Origin: Elusimicrobia bacterium HGW-Elusimicrobia-1
GTDB lineage: Bacteria > Elusimicrobiota > Endomicrobiia > PHAN01
Reading direction: 5' to 3'
DNA length: 64,000 nucleotides
Assembly: GCA_002841695.1 (NCBI GenBank)
Contig: PHAN01000001.1
Location: 1 to 64,000, forward strand
Under the pieces are notes generated by a model. That model saw only the letters and a list, made by a program, of their open reading frames with translations. It was not told the origin of the DNA and did no database searches. Shown piece by piece: positions 1-7,192 of the stretch. Position 1 is the first letter of the stretch. Each line of letters starts with the position of its first letter. A program made the position numbers and the translations under genes.

Positions 1-13
1 ATCATAGACATGA

Positions 14-163
14 GCCGCTGTTCGAGTTGCTTATGTCTTACATCACGAATTTAGTGCCAAATCGTTTATAATCACCAAAAACAATAGAAATGATTATCTG
101 GAAAAGTTAAAAAAATGCGTTCTTGATTGGAATCAATTTAAGCAATTATATGGCTCAAAATAA
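14..163 (+). CDS. Possible 3' end of a truncated gene at the window edge
   Basis: Forty-nine open codons follow an in-frame TGA at 11-13 and end with TAA at 161-163. The tail reads like real protein (…KNNRNDYLEKLKKC…LYGSK) and is more A+T-rich than the neighbouring relaxase. There is no ATG or credible ribosome binding site, so it is either a decayed gene end or chance. No family was recognised. Confidence 0.2.
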   Translation, partial: AAVRVAYVLHHEFSAKSFIITKNNRNDYLEKLKKCVLDWNQFKQLYGSK

Positions 164-509
164 TCTACAGAGGGGCGGGGTTGGGGTAATGGCATCCGAT
201 AGAAAATCTAAAATGAAAAAAGATACTGTCGAGACAATACTGCGCGAAATCAAAAGTGTAAAGACGGATGTTACATGCAATGGAGCAGTTCTGGAATACT
301 GCTGTCGGACGGTCGATCGTCCGCGCCAATTTTAATAGTATCTCAGGATCCGTCGGATAATGCGTGGATTGAAACGCATATTCTTTATCGTCCAGCATTA
401 CGCCGCGCCCGGTCGCGCCCCGCGTGGATTGAAACGGCTTTTGATTCTACTATAGTTGTCAACGGCAGGGCGGTGTCAATTTTCGATTACACCGGGGGGC
501 GAAATTCGG
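164..509. other. Non-coding stretch beside the mobile element genes
   Basis: About 350 bp without a gene I can defend; a 70-codon reading frame (123-335) overlaps it but has no recognisable domain or ribosome binding site. It contains a palindrome around 304-322 (CGGACG…CGTCCG), the CRISPR-like repeats at 352-435, and a weak hairpin at 474-495 (GGTGT…ACACC). Confidence 0.4.
352..435 (+). CRISPR. Two-repeat relic resembling a type I-C CRISPR array
   Basis: Two copies of GCGTGGATTGAAAC end at 375 and 435, exactly 60 bp apart. The right copy extends leftward to a 24-nt unit (412-435) starting GTCGCGCCCC. That matches the two ends of a typical 32-nt type I-C repeat with one arm of the stem deleted. 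The left copy keeps only GTCG and the last 14 bases. The intervening segment (376-411, 36 nt) has the length of a type I-C spacer. No cas gene is present in the window. With two degenerate repeats this is suggestive only. Confidence 0.4.
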
Positions 510-719
510 TTACATTTTACACCTAACAAACCCTCGCCCACGCCCTCCCCCCGCGCTTTTGGTTTCAGACTCACCATTTGACGGTTCTCGGCCAACTTGC
601 TCACCCACTTTAAATCCTGCCTCTAAATCTCTCTCTTTTTCAACCGCCTCTTCCAGTGTGATGTCGGTTCTGTCGAGCGTGTCGCGTTTGTGTTCCAGAC
701 ACCGGGCAAGGTCTTTCAA
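510..719 (-). CDS. Small protein overlapping the relaxase stop codon, unknown function
   Basis: A 69-codon frame starts with TTG at 719-717, overlapping the relaxase stop (TTGA), so it could be translated by coupling. The first half is highly charged and probably helical (…KRDTLDRTDITLEEAVEKERDLEAG…). The C-terminus is glycine/arginine-rich and low in complexity. No family was recognised. It could be a small accessory protein of the mobile element or a fortuitous frame. The coupled start is the main argument for it. Confidence 0.35.
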   Translation of the reverse strand: MKDLARCLEHKRDTLDRTDITLEEAVEKERDLEAGFKVGEQVGREPSNGESETKSAGGGRGRGFVRCKM

Positions 720-3286
720 CTCTTTTTTGTCGTCGGTGTAATTTTTACGGAGTCGCGGGCGCGGGTGATGTTGACGTATTGCGCGCGCATATCGTTCAGA
801 GACGGGATTGATGTGTCGGCATCGACGATTACTTTGTCGTAGGTCTGCCCCTGGGCTTTGTAGGTGGTGAGAGCGTAGCCGTAGTCGATGTTTTTGTATT
901 TTTTCGTGTCAATATCAAATACTCGGTCATCTTCGGTGCGGATGGTAAGGGTGTGCGGTTTTAAGGTGTGAAGTTTTTCTACCGTCGCGCGCTCGCCGTT
1001 TCTGACGTCGTAACTTTTGTATTCGTTTTTGGTGAACACGATTAACTCGCCTTCGGCGATATTCATTTTTAGGGGTTCGTCGATTCCTTCCCGGTTGGTT
1101 CGCGCGACGTCAAATGATTTTTCTTTTTCCCTCAGTCCCTTCGGGACAAGTTTCAGGTTACCGCCGGATTTCAAGGACGTTCTGATTAAAAGGTTCAGTT
1201 CATCTCTGCCCTGCTGTGTGCCTGTGATTATGAGAGTGTCTTTATCGTATTGTTCCGCGATTATCTTGCGGCGTTCGGCGGCGGAGGATTTACCGCCGAT
1301 AAACTTGTTCGGCATCTCGATAATGTCGCCGCGCTTGTCGAGTATGTCTAATGATTTTTTCATCTTTCCTTTTCTGGCGTAATCGACCGCCTCGCACAAG
1401 TCGGGGTCACGCTGACGGAAGTTTTCGTTCATCTCAATCAAAAGGCCTTTGCGCTCTTTGATTTCGCATAGCCGCTCGAATACCCGACCGGCGGCGATTG
1501 ACTCCAACTGGTTGCGGTCGCCCACTAAAATTATTTTGTCGTCGTTTTCTTTCGCCGTTCGGAATAGTTTCGCGGCATTGCGGCTGTCGAGCATTGACGC
1601 TTCGTCAAAAATTATTACACGCTGTCCCGACGACTCGCGGGAACTTGTCCCGAGTGAAACGAGGGGAGAGCGCGGGTTCCTGCTGAAAAAAGATTTGAGC
1701 GTGAACGACGGTAAACCCGTTTCTTGTTTTAGTTTCTGAGCGGCGACGCCCTGCATACAAAGTCCGATAACTTCAAAGCCCTCGCTTTTGTAAATGTCGG
1801 CGACGGCTTTTAGCGTCGTGGTCTTGCCGGCGCCCGCGTCGCCCTGGACGACGACTAACCGCTCTCGGCTTGATAAAATCTTCGCCGCCGACTCTTTCTG
1901 TATCGCCGAAAGTTTGCGCAGTCCGCCTACTGCCTTGCCTATGGTAGTCTGCCCATCGCCAAGGTGCGGCTGTCTTTTCTCCCAATCAATGATTTTTTCC
2001 CTTGGCGCGGAAATGACTGCCTCGCTTTCATCGTCTGCAAATGAAACATACTCCCGCTCACTGCGCGCCATCTCCCACGAAGTGTAACAATCGCCGACCC
2101 TCACCAAATTGCCTGACTTGACCTGCTCTTCGAGTTCCGCTTCAAGTTCCGCGTAGTTGACGGCATTCCATTTTTCGCTTCGCATTTTTTCGTAAAGATA
2201 TTCGGTAATCAGCGCCATCTTACTCGCCGTCGCTTCGTTTTGCGTCGCGCGTCTTACGGCCAACTGCCAACGCTGGGCGTCCGTGAGATTCGCGCGGTCG
2301 AGCGTGCGCTCCTGCTCCGCCTCGATGCTGTGAACCGCTTCCTCGCTCCACTTCTTTCTCAACGCGACGCCCTCCCGCCGATTCTGCTCCGCCGGTTTTG
2401 CGTTTGTGAGCCGAAGCGCCGACTCCCAACGCAGACGCAGTTGCTCTCTGTCAAGTTTCATATCTTTCTCCTTGCGGGTCTTCCGCCAGGCGTTAAAATC
2501 GCTTAAGCCCCCGCTTTCGGCGTCAAGGATTTGCTTTCTTCTCGTCGAAAACGCCCGCTCGCACTCTAACGAAACTTTGTCAAGCCGCCACTCGCCGGCT
2601 TTGCTGTATGTGAGTTTGTAGCCGAGGTCTTCGCTCAGGATTTTTTCGAGCCGCCGTTTGTAGAGCGCGTCGAAAAATTTATAGAAGTCGCGCTTGAAAA
2701 TCTCTCTTCCGTCCAGAGCCATTATCTTGCCGTTGTGCTCTGTGAGGTTCATCAGTACGCAATGTGTGTGAAGGTGAGGGTCGCCTTCCCTGCTGAAGCC
2801 GTCCTCGACCGACGCCCAGAGCATCTTGCCCGTGTGATGTTTGGTCGCGGCGGTCGGTCTTGCGAAGGCGAAACTTTCTATCTCCCGCATTGTGTCAACG
2901 ACTGCTTCGCGGTGGGCGGCGGCCGCGTCGTTGTCCTTCATAACAAGCCCCGCTATGCTCACCGACTTGGGCGCGGAAAAAGTCAGGTCTATGCCGTGGA
3001 CTTTGTGCTCTTGTTTGCCCATGAGATTTCCGGCCGCGTCTCTGCCGGCAAGCAATCGCTCGAACTCAACCTCGCTTATTTTTTGGCCGTCCGTAAAACC
3101 CAGCCGCTCGCAAAGTTTGCCGCGCACAAGGACGTAACTCAAGGCCTCCTCGCTACGGGCTTTGAGGCCTTTCTCGGCCAGCTCGTCCACTAAGTCGCGC
3201 CCCTGCTTGAAGTAGTAATTTTCTTCGCGGCAGTGATAGGCCGTGATGTCTTCTGTCTTGCCGGTTAATTTCATTCCTGTCAACAT
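716..3286 (-). CDS. MobF-type conjugative relaxase-helicase (TrwC/TraA-like)
   Basis: Nicks and unwinds plasmid or element DNA at oriT to start conjugative transfer. The N-terminal relaxase domain (about residues 1-290) has clustered tyrosines near residues 17, 24 and 25, a FSAPKSVS motif near 103-110, and the metal-binding HLHTH triad at 171-175, as in the MobF (HUH) family. The C-terminal RecD/TraI-like helicase has Walker A GDAGAGKTT near residue 480, a DEASML Walker B, and a late TTYKAQGQT motif. I chose ATG 3286 because GGAGG lies 8 nt upstream; the frame is open to 3373. At 856 aa it is short compared with TrwC/TraI but complete in motifs. A repeat sequence is inserted in frame between the two Walker motifs. 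The 149-bp gap upstream, with a GTGCA…GTGCA repeat near 3350, may hold the promoter or oriT. Recognition of the family is firm; function is inferred. Confidence 0.9.
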   Translation of the reverse strand: MLTGMKLTGKTEDITAYHCREENYYFKQGRDLVDELAEKGLKARSEEALSYVLVRGKLCERLGFTDGQKISEVEFERLLAGRDAAGNLMGKQEHKVHGIDLTFSAPKSVSIAGLVMKDNDAAAAHREAVVDTMREIESFAFARPTAATKHHTGKMLWASVEDGFSREGDPHLHTHCVLMNLTEHNGKIMALDGREIFKRDFYKFFDALYKRRLEKILSEDLGYKLTYSKAGEWRLDKVSLECERAFSTRRKQILDAESGGLSDFNAWRKTRKEKDMKLDREQLRLRWESALRLTNAKPAEQNRREGVALRKKWSEEAVHSIEAEQERTLDRANLTDAQRWQLAVRRATQNEATASKMALITEYLYEKMRSEKWNAVNYAELEAELEEQVKSGNLVRVGDCYTSWEMARSEREYVSFADDESEAVISAPREKIIDWEKRQPHLGDGQTTIGKAVGGLRKLSAIQKESAAKILSSRERLVVVQGDAGAGKTTTLKAVADIYKSEGFEVIGLCMQGVAAQKLKQETGLPSFTLKSFFSRNPRSPLVSLGTSSRESSGQRVIIFDEASMLDSRNAAKLFRTAKENDDKIILVGDRNQLESIAAGRVFERLCEIKERKGLLIEMNENFRQRDPDLCEAVDYARKGKMKKSLDILDKRGDIIEMPNKFIGGKSSAAERRKIIAEQYDKDTLIITGTQQGRDELNLLIRTSLKSGGNLKLVPKGLREKEKSFDVARTNREGIDEPLKMNIAEGELIVFTKNEYKSYDVRNGERATVEKLHTLKPHTLTIRTEDDRVFDIDTKKYKNIDYGYALTTYKAQGQTYDKVIVDADTSIPSLNDMRAQYVNITRARDSVKITPTTKKS
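1642..1665. repeat. Chromosomal repeat embedded in the relaxase gene
   Basis: These 24 bases (AACTTGTCCC…GAAACGAGGG) are identical to 29584-29607 in an intergenic repeat upstream of psd. In the relaxase they encode part of a serine-rich stretch (…PLVSLGTSSRESS…) inserted between helicase motif I and the DEAS box, keeping the reading frame. Confidence 0.75.
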
Positions 3287-3435
3287 AATTTTGCCTCCGG
3301 AGCGCAGGGAGCTTAAACTCAAAAATCTGCCCTGCGACGAACGTGCAATTGTGCATAACAAAAATACTGACAAAATATAAGCGGCGTCGTGTCAGATCAA
3401 GCCAATATTTCCGGCTCTCGCGCCTTCATGGATTG

Positions 3436-4821
3436 CTACATATTTTTGAGAAGATGAATGAGATACCTGTCCTTCGATTCGGCGTTGGAATCGCGGGTAT
3501 CGCCTATTGCCCCGTCCACCAAGTCCGACCCCAAAATGAAGATGTATTTCTTGATGACGTTCTTGAAATAATCGTCGTCGCGGTTACAGAATATACACGC
3601 CCTTTCCAAAACATACTCGCCGTGAGATGTGAGTTTTTTGCGGGGCGGCGGGGCCGCGCGCGGTTGTGAAACTTGGGCTGTGGTGCCGTTAGCGGCGAGA
3701 TTTTTAGGGAGTGGTAGCCGGACTGGACGAGCAACGCCCCGAATGCTCGGCGGCGCGGGGTTACTTGGCAAATCGGTTGAGACGCTTGCGGCGTGGCGGG
3801 GGGTAAAATTTCCGTCCGCTGTTGCGGCGGTATGAGGGAAGAAATTCTCGTTCGCTGTCGCCGCCTCGTTCGCAACCGCCGCCGACACTTCCGCTTCCTC
3901 CGCGCCAGCAATCGCTGCCGTTTCCGCAGCCGCCGCCGCATCTGCTTTCTCCTCTGCCGCCACTTTCGCTGCCGCCGTTGTCGCCAATACCGCTGTCGTC
4001 GCCGTAACGGATGCCGCACCGCGTAGAGGAAGTTGTCGAGCGATGGCAAGCGTCCCATTATCAAGTTTGGTTTTGTCGAAACGAAACGCACCGGAGAGTT
4101 TCGCGATGGTCCGATACTTGAAGTTTTTTATATCTTTCGGTGTTGGCGGCCGCTTGATGATGTTTGCTATGGCCGAGTCAATCTTTTCTTCGTAATGATT
4201 TTTGATGCCCAGCCGCTTTTCAAGATATAAATAAGCCGCCCGGGTTATACCCGACGGGAGCGAAAAATAAACCTCGGCGTCAATATACTTGAAGTAACCG
4301 TTTGTGATGCTGTCGTAAAAAATATCCGGTATGGCTATCCACGAACCGTCGCGGATTTCTTTCGGGCTAAGTTTGGTTTCCATAATTTTCCGTCGGTCAA
4401 CCAGCCGGTAAGCGATGAACGAAGTGACGGCCTCGCTTGTGTAACGACGGTTTTGAGCGTCCCGCCAGGATTCTGTAAACTCCGCCGGGGTCATTGCCAG
4501 TTCGTTTAAGGATTCGCGTATTTTGACCAAATTCTTGCCGAAGGGATTTATACGCATAACGCGGGCGAAGTCGGACAATACTGCCCGGAAGCGTCGCTGG
4601 CCGGTGCGCTGGGCAAGAGCAAAGGCCGCCAGAAGCACATCCTTGTCAAACGCGCTGAAGAGACGGCTGTTGTGGCGGACGGTTATTTTGCCGTTGGCGG
4701 TGGCAATAGTTTCCGTTGTAGCGCGGTTCTTATGCCCCCGCGGGCGCTCGAAGTGGGCAGGGAAGGTTTCTATGAAGTTGCCCTCGACTTTTATAATTTC
4801 CGGATTAGATTCCTGAGCCAT
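3436..4821 (-). CDS. Plasmid-type replication initiator (RepA/RPA-like)
   Basis: Probable initiator that binds the adjacent iterons and opens the replicon. The first ~270 residues look like a winged-helix initiator (…GKITVRHNSRLFSAF…, …RRFRAVLSDFARVMRINPFGKN…, …GITRAAYLYLEKRLGI…), comparable to the replication initiator protein A family. A low-complexity Ala/Pro linker of roughly 120 residues follows, then a short C-terminal tail containing ACIFCNRDDDYF. I prefer ATG 4821 (461 aa), which leaves all five iterons upstream. ATG 4875 would add 18 residues and place two iterons inside the gene. Neither start has a clear ribosome binding site. It is transcribed toward the relaxase. The family call rests on overall resemblance and the iterons, so it is moderately sure. 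Confidence 0.7.
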   Translation of the reverse strand: MAQESNPEIIKVEGNFIETFPAHFERPRGHKNRATTETIATANGKITVRHNSRLFSAFDKDVLLAAFALAQRTGQRRFRAVLSDFARVMRINPFGKNLVKIRESLNELAMTPAEFTESWRDAQNRRYTSEAVTSFIAYRLVDRRKIMETKLSPKEIRDGSWIAIPDIFYDSITNGYFKYIDAEVYFSLPSGITRAAYLYLEKRLGIKNHYEEKIDSAIANIIKRPPTPKDIKNFKYRTIAKLSGAFRFDKTKLDNGTLAIARQLPLRGAASVTATTAVLATTAAAKVAAEEKADAAAAAETAAIAGAEEAEVSAAVANEAATANENFFPHTAATADGNFTPRHAASVSTDLPSNPAPPSIRGVARPVRLPLPKNLAANGTTAQVSQPRAAPPPRKKLTSHGEYVLERACIFCNRDDDYFKNVIKKYIFILGSDLVDGAIGDTRDSNAESKDRYLIHLLKNM

Positions 4822-4824
4822 ATT

Positions 4825-4935
4825 CGGATATGTCACTTTTTGAAACAGGGCATCGTACTTTATGCCACCCGACATGTCACTTTATGCCACCGCATATGTC
4901 ACTTTTTGAGACCCGATATGTCACTTTATGAGACC
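4825..4935. repeat. Five 22-bp iterons, probable origin of replication
   Basis: Direct repeats of core ATATGTCACTTT(T/A)TG(A/C) begin near 4825, 4847, 4869, 4891 and 4913, an exact 22-bp period. The second copy is degenerate (only GTACTTTATGCCACC matches well). Two helical turns of spacing directly upstream of a rep gene is the classic iteron arrangement. An A+T-rich stretch follows at 4945-5025. Confidence 0.8.
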
Positions 4936-5086
4936 GCCGCGGGCGTTTTCGTATTGATTTTTCAATGCGCCGCAATGCCTGTAAGCTTTTGGTTTAAACA
5001 CTTAGTACAAACCTAAATACAAAGGACAAAGATTTTTGGCCTTGCTTTGCGGTCTTTTTTAGAAAAGATATGCCCTCAACATATCC

Positions 5087-5191
5087 GTCATTCCCGCATA
5101 AGCGGGAATCCAGATTATAAAGTGGATTCCCGATAACAACATTTCACCACCCTGCGGGTGGGACCCCGCAGAATGCGGTGGCGGGAATGAC
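5087..5191. repeat. REP-like inverted repeat (GTCATTCCCGC family)
   Basis: Starts with GTCATTCCCGC and ends with its exact complement GCGGGAATGAC. The same termini bound the element at 50441-50525, and a partial copy lies near 29510-29540. It sits in the region between the mobile-element genes and chromosomal genes. Confidence 0.7.
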
Positions 5192-5230
5192 ATGCTTGAT
5201 AGGAATGACAAAACATGCGACGGCAAATAA

Positions 5231-5281
5231 AAAAAGGCGCTCGTCAGTCCGATTTTTTTGTCGGACCAACAAGCGCCTTGG
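5231..5281. terminator. Nested hairpin, possible bidirectional terminator
   Basis: An outer stem AAGGCGCT/AGCGCCTT (5233-5240 with 5271-5278) encloses an inner stem GTCCGA/TCGGAC (5246-5251 with 5260-5265) around a run of T. The flanking A run upstream gives a U tract for leftward transcripts. It may also be a structured RNA. Confidence 0.45.
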
Positions 5282-5534
5282 GCATCCACCACAAGCGCGT
5301 GGAAAATTTATTCAACTTAAACCGACGTTCTCGTTCGACGTCGGGCGCCATGAGTTCGCCTCACCGGCGCGCGCTACATAATACTGCGACGATTACGACA
5401 TTAAAAATCAAACAGATATTTTCTCTGACGCTTCGCCCGAGTTCCCATTGTTTTTAACGTATGATATTCTTTATTCATTTTATGCCCCCGCAGGGCATAT
5501 ATTACATATACAATATGACATTGGCAGGGGCATC

Positions 5535-5575
5535 GGCCGTAAATTCGCAACCCGTCCGCGGTGCGATTTTACGCC
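5535..5575. repeat. Inverted repeat near the element boundary
   Basis: GGCCGTAAATTCGC (5535-5548) pairs with GCGATTTTACGCC (5563-5575) apart from single mismatches, with a 14-nt loop rich in C and G. Its role is unknown; recombinase arm site, operator or oriT are possible. Confidence 0.4.
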
Positions 5576-5692
5576 GCGGTGTTTCCACACGGGATTGAAA
5601 CTCCGGTGCCCCGCCGCGCGAATTCGGTGTCCAAAAAGTGTCCATCCGGTGTCCAAATTCGGACAAATTGGCACAATGTCATACAAATGAAA

Positions 5693-5723
5693 AAATCACC
5701 GATTGTCGTCGGTGATTTCATTT
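5693..5723 (-). terminator. Intrinsic terminator for the leftward tRNA transcript
   Basis: A perfect 10-bp stem AAATCACCGA/TCGGTGATTT (5693-5702 with 5709-5718) has a 6-nt loop. Read leftward it ends in a run of T. It lies about 40 nt beyond the cut tRNA-His. Confidence 0.75.
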
Positions 5724-5757
5724 TTCCGTCTCAAGATTTTCGTCGGCGGGGACGGTT

Positions 5758-5795
5758 CCACAGTCCAGTGCTCTAACCATTGAGCTATAGCCACC
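5758..5795 (-). pseudogene. tRNA-His(GTG) truncated at the anticodon loop
   Basis: Reading leftward from 5795 the sequence is a standard tRNA-His 5' half: acceptor strand GGTGGCT, D arm AGCTCAATGGTTAGAGC, anticodon 5' stem CTGGA and loop CTGTGG with anticodon GTG. After 5758 the similarity stops. The next bases (AACCGTCCCC…) cannot pair with the anticodon stem, and no T arm or complementary acceptor strand follows before the terminator. The break falls at the base 3' of the anticodon, a known crossover point of tyrosine recombinases. It is either an integration scar or a deletion relic. Confidence 0.75.
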
Positions 5796-5839
5796 GTTAC
5801 AAAATCTCATCCGCGTATTATGGCATACGCGGTTCTTAT

Positions 5840-5913
5840 TGTCCCTGGCGTGACTCGAACACGCAACCCTCTGCTTAGAAGGCAGATGCTCTATCCAATT
5901 GAGCTACAGGGAC
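5840..5913 (-). tRNA. tRNA-Arg (anticodon TCT)
   Basis: Acceptor GTCCCTG pairs with CAGGGAC, the anticodon stem is CTGCC…, the loop CTTCTAA gives anticodon TCT, and the T arm contains GTTCGAGTC. The CCA end is not encoded. A TATAAT box lies just upstream at about 5930-5937 on this strand. It would be co-transcribed with the truncated tRNA-His. Confidence 0.93.
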
Positions 5914-5972
5914 ACATCTTCAATCAGACATTATACAAAAAAACCGGCGTAATGAGTTTTCGCGGCGAAGTT

Positions 5973-6001
5973 TTGAAAAACTCCCGTCAAAGAAATATAA
6001 T
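5973..6001 (+). promoter_or_regulatory. Sigma-70 promoter of the HD-GYP gene
   Basis: TTGAAA (5973-5978), 17-bp spacer, TATAAT (5996-6001). The predicted transcript starts about 9 nt before the ATG at 6017, so the mRNA would be nearly leaderless. Confidence 0.65.
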
Positions 6002-6016
6002 GAACGCGAGCTTGTT

Positions 6017-7192
6017 ATGCAACCCGAAAAACTCCAATATCTCATAACCGTAGGTCTTGAACTCTCCGAAATCCGCGACGAGGACGTGCTTCTGGAAAAG
6101 GTTCTCTACGCCGCCCGCTATTTTCTGTCGGCCGATGCCGGCTCGATTTATATAAAAGAAAAAGACAGATTGCTTTTTCGCTGTGCGCAGAATGACACGC
6201 TTTCTTCGCGTCTTGCGCCCGGCCGCAAACTCGGCATAACAACTTTCGCCTTGCCCATCGACGACAAATCAATAGCGGGTTACGTTGCGCTGACGGGCGA
6301 GCCGCTCAATATCCCCGACGTGTACGCCATCCCCGACGGCGCGCCGTACTCGTTCGGCAAAAATTACGACACCATTTCGGACTATCACACTAAATCGGTG
6401 TTGACTGCTCCGTTGAAAACCAGCCGAAACAGAATTATCGGAGTTCTGCAGCTTATAAACGTGAAATCGCCTTCCGGCGAAACGGGAATTTTTTCCGAGT
6501 CCGACGAGCCGTACGTGCGGCATTTTGCCAATATCGCCGCATCGGCCATTGAGCGCGCGCAACTGATACGAACCACTATTTTAAGAATGATCAGCATGGC
6601 CGAATTGCGCGACCCGACGGAAACGGCCACGCACGTAAACCGCGTCGGCGCGTATTCTATGGAGATATACGAAGCGTGGGCGCGCGCGGGCGGCGTGGAT
6701 CCTTTGGAAGTGGAACGGAACAAAGACACTCTGCGCCTTGCCGCAATGCTTCACGACGTAGGCAAGATCGCCGTTTCGGACACTATTCTCAAGAAACCCG
6801 CCAAACTCAGCGACGAAGAATTCGCCAAAATAATGGAACATTCGGAAGCCGGCGCGCGGTTGTTCGGCGAATGCGACACGGAACTTGAAACAATGTCGCG
6901 CGATATAGCGTTGTATCATCACGAGCGATGGGACGGCGCGGGATATCCGAAGGGTCTTAAAGGAGAGGAAATACCTGTTGCGGCCAGGATAGTGGCGCTC
7001 GCCGACGTATACGATGCGCTTTCAAGCCGACGGGCTTACAAAGAGGCATTCGACGAAACGAAGTCGCTGGATATAATCCAAGAGAGCGCCGGTAAACATT
7101 TTGATCCCGCGCTTGTGAAAATATTTCTTGATAACTTCTACAATATCAGACAAATATCCCGCCGTTACGAAGAACAGAAAAAATCCCGCTAA
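6017..7192 (+). CDS. GAF domain HD-GYP cyclic-di-GMP phosphodiesterase
   Basis: Cytoplasmic sensor enzyme expected to hydrolyse cyclic-di-GMP. Residues ~5-190 form a GAF domain (…YFLSADAGSIYI…, …SVLTAPLKTSRNRIIGVLQLIN…). Residues ~195-370 are an HD-GYP domain with HD in LHDVGK (near 245), a HxE-type helix, HHERWDGAGYP (the GYP signature, near 300-310) and ADVYDALSSRRAYK. No transmembrane segment is visible, so the GAF domain likely senses a soluble ligand. The gene stands alone with its own promoter and overlaps queA tail to tail by four bases. Key metal residues look intact. The nucleotide substrate is inferred from the family. Confidence 0.92.
   Translation: MQPEKLQYLITVGLELSEIRDEDVLLEKVLYAARYFLSADAGSIYIKEKDRLLFRCAQNDTLSSRLAPGRKLGITTFALPIDDKSIAGYVALTGEPLNIPDVYAIPDGAPYSFGKNYDTISDYHTKSVLTAPLKTSRNRIIGVLQLINVKSPSGETGIFSESDEPYVRHFANIAASAIERAQLIRTTILRMISMAELRDPTETATHVNRVGAYSMEIYEAWARAGGVDPLEVERNKDTLRLAAMLHDVGKIAVSDTILKKPAKLSDEEFAKIMEHSEAGARLFGECDTELETMSRDIALYHHERWDGAGYPKGLKGEEIPVAARIVALADVYDALSSRRAYKEAFDETKSLDIIQESAGKHFDPALVKIFLDNFYNIRQISRRYEEQKKSR

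Larger units (their letters stand above)
4936..5757. other. Long intergenic region between the origin and the cut tRNA
   Basis: About 820 bp with no convincing gene. It holds an A+T-rich segment beside the iterons, a REP-like inverted repeat (5087-5191), a nested hairpin (5231-5281), a palindrome near 5322-5344 (CCGACG…CGTCGG), a small hairpin near 5484-5500 (TGCCC…GGGCA), a longer hairpin (5535-5575), repeated GTGTCCA words between 5627 and 5660, and a terminator (5693-5723). An oriT or attachment site could lie here, but I cannot point to one. Confidence 0.5.

Noticed and set aside
3504-4091. 195-codon arginine-rich frame on the minus strand
   Set aside because: It is the shifted frame of the Ala/Pro-rich linker of the replication initiator; its composition is typical of a shadow frame.
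5581-5601. GTTTC…GGGATTGAAAC as a CRISPR repeat
   Set aside because: Only one copy exists, with no spacing partner within several hundred bases.
5758-5795. tRNA-His interrupted by a group I intron
   Set aside because: No 3' half of tRNA-His was found in the 750 bp downstream on that strand, and a terminator follows within 70 nt.
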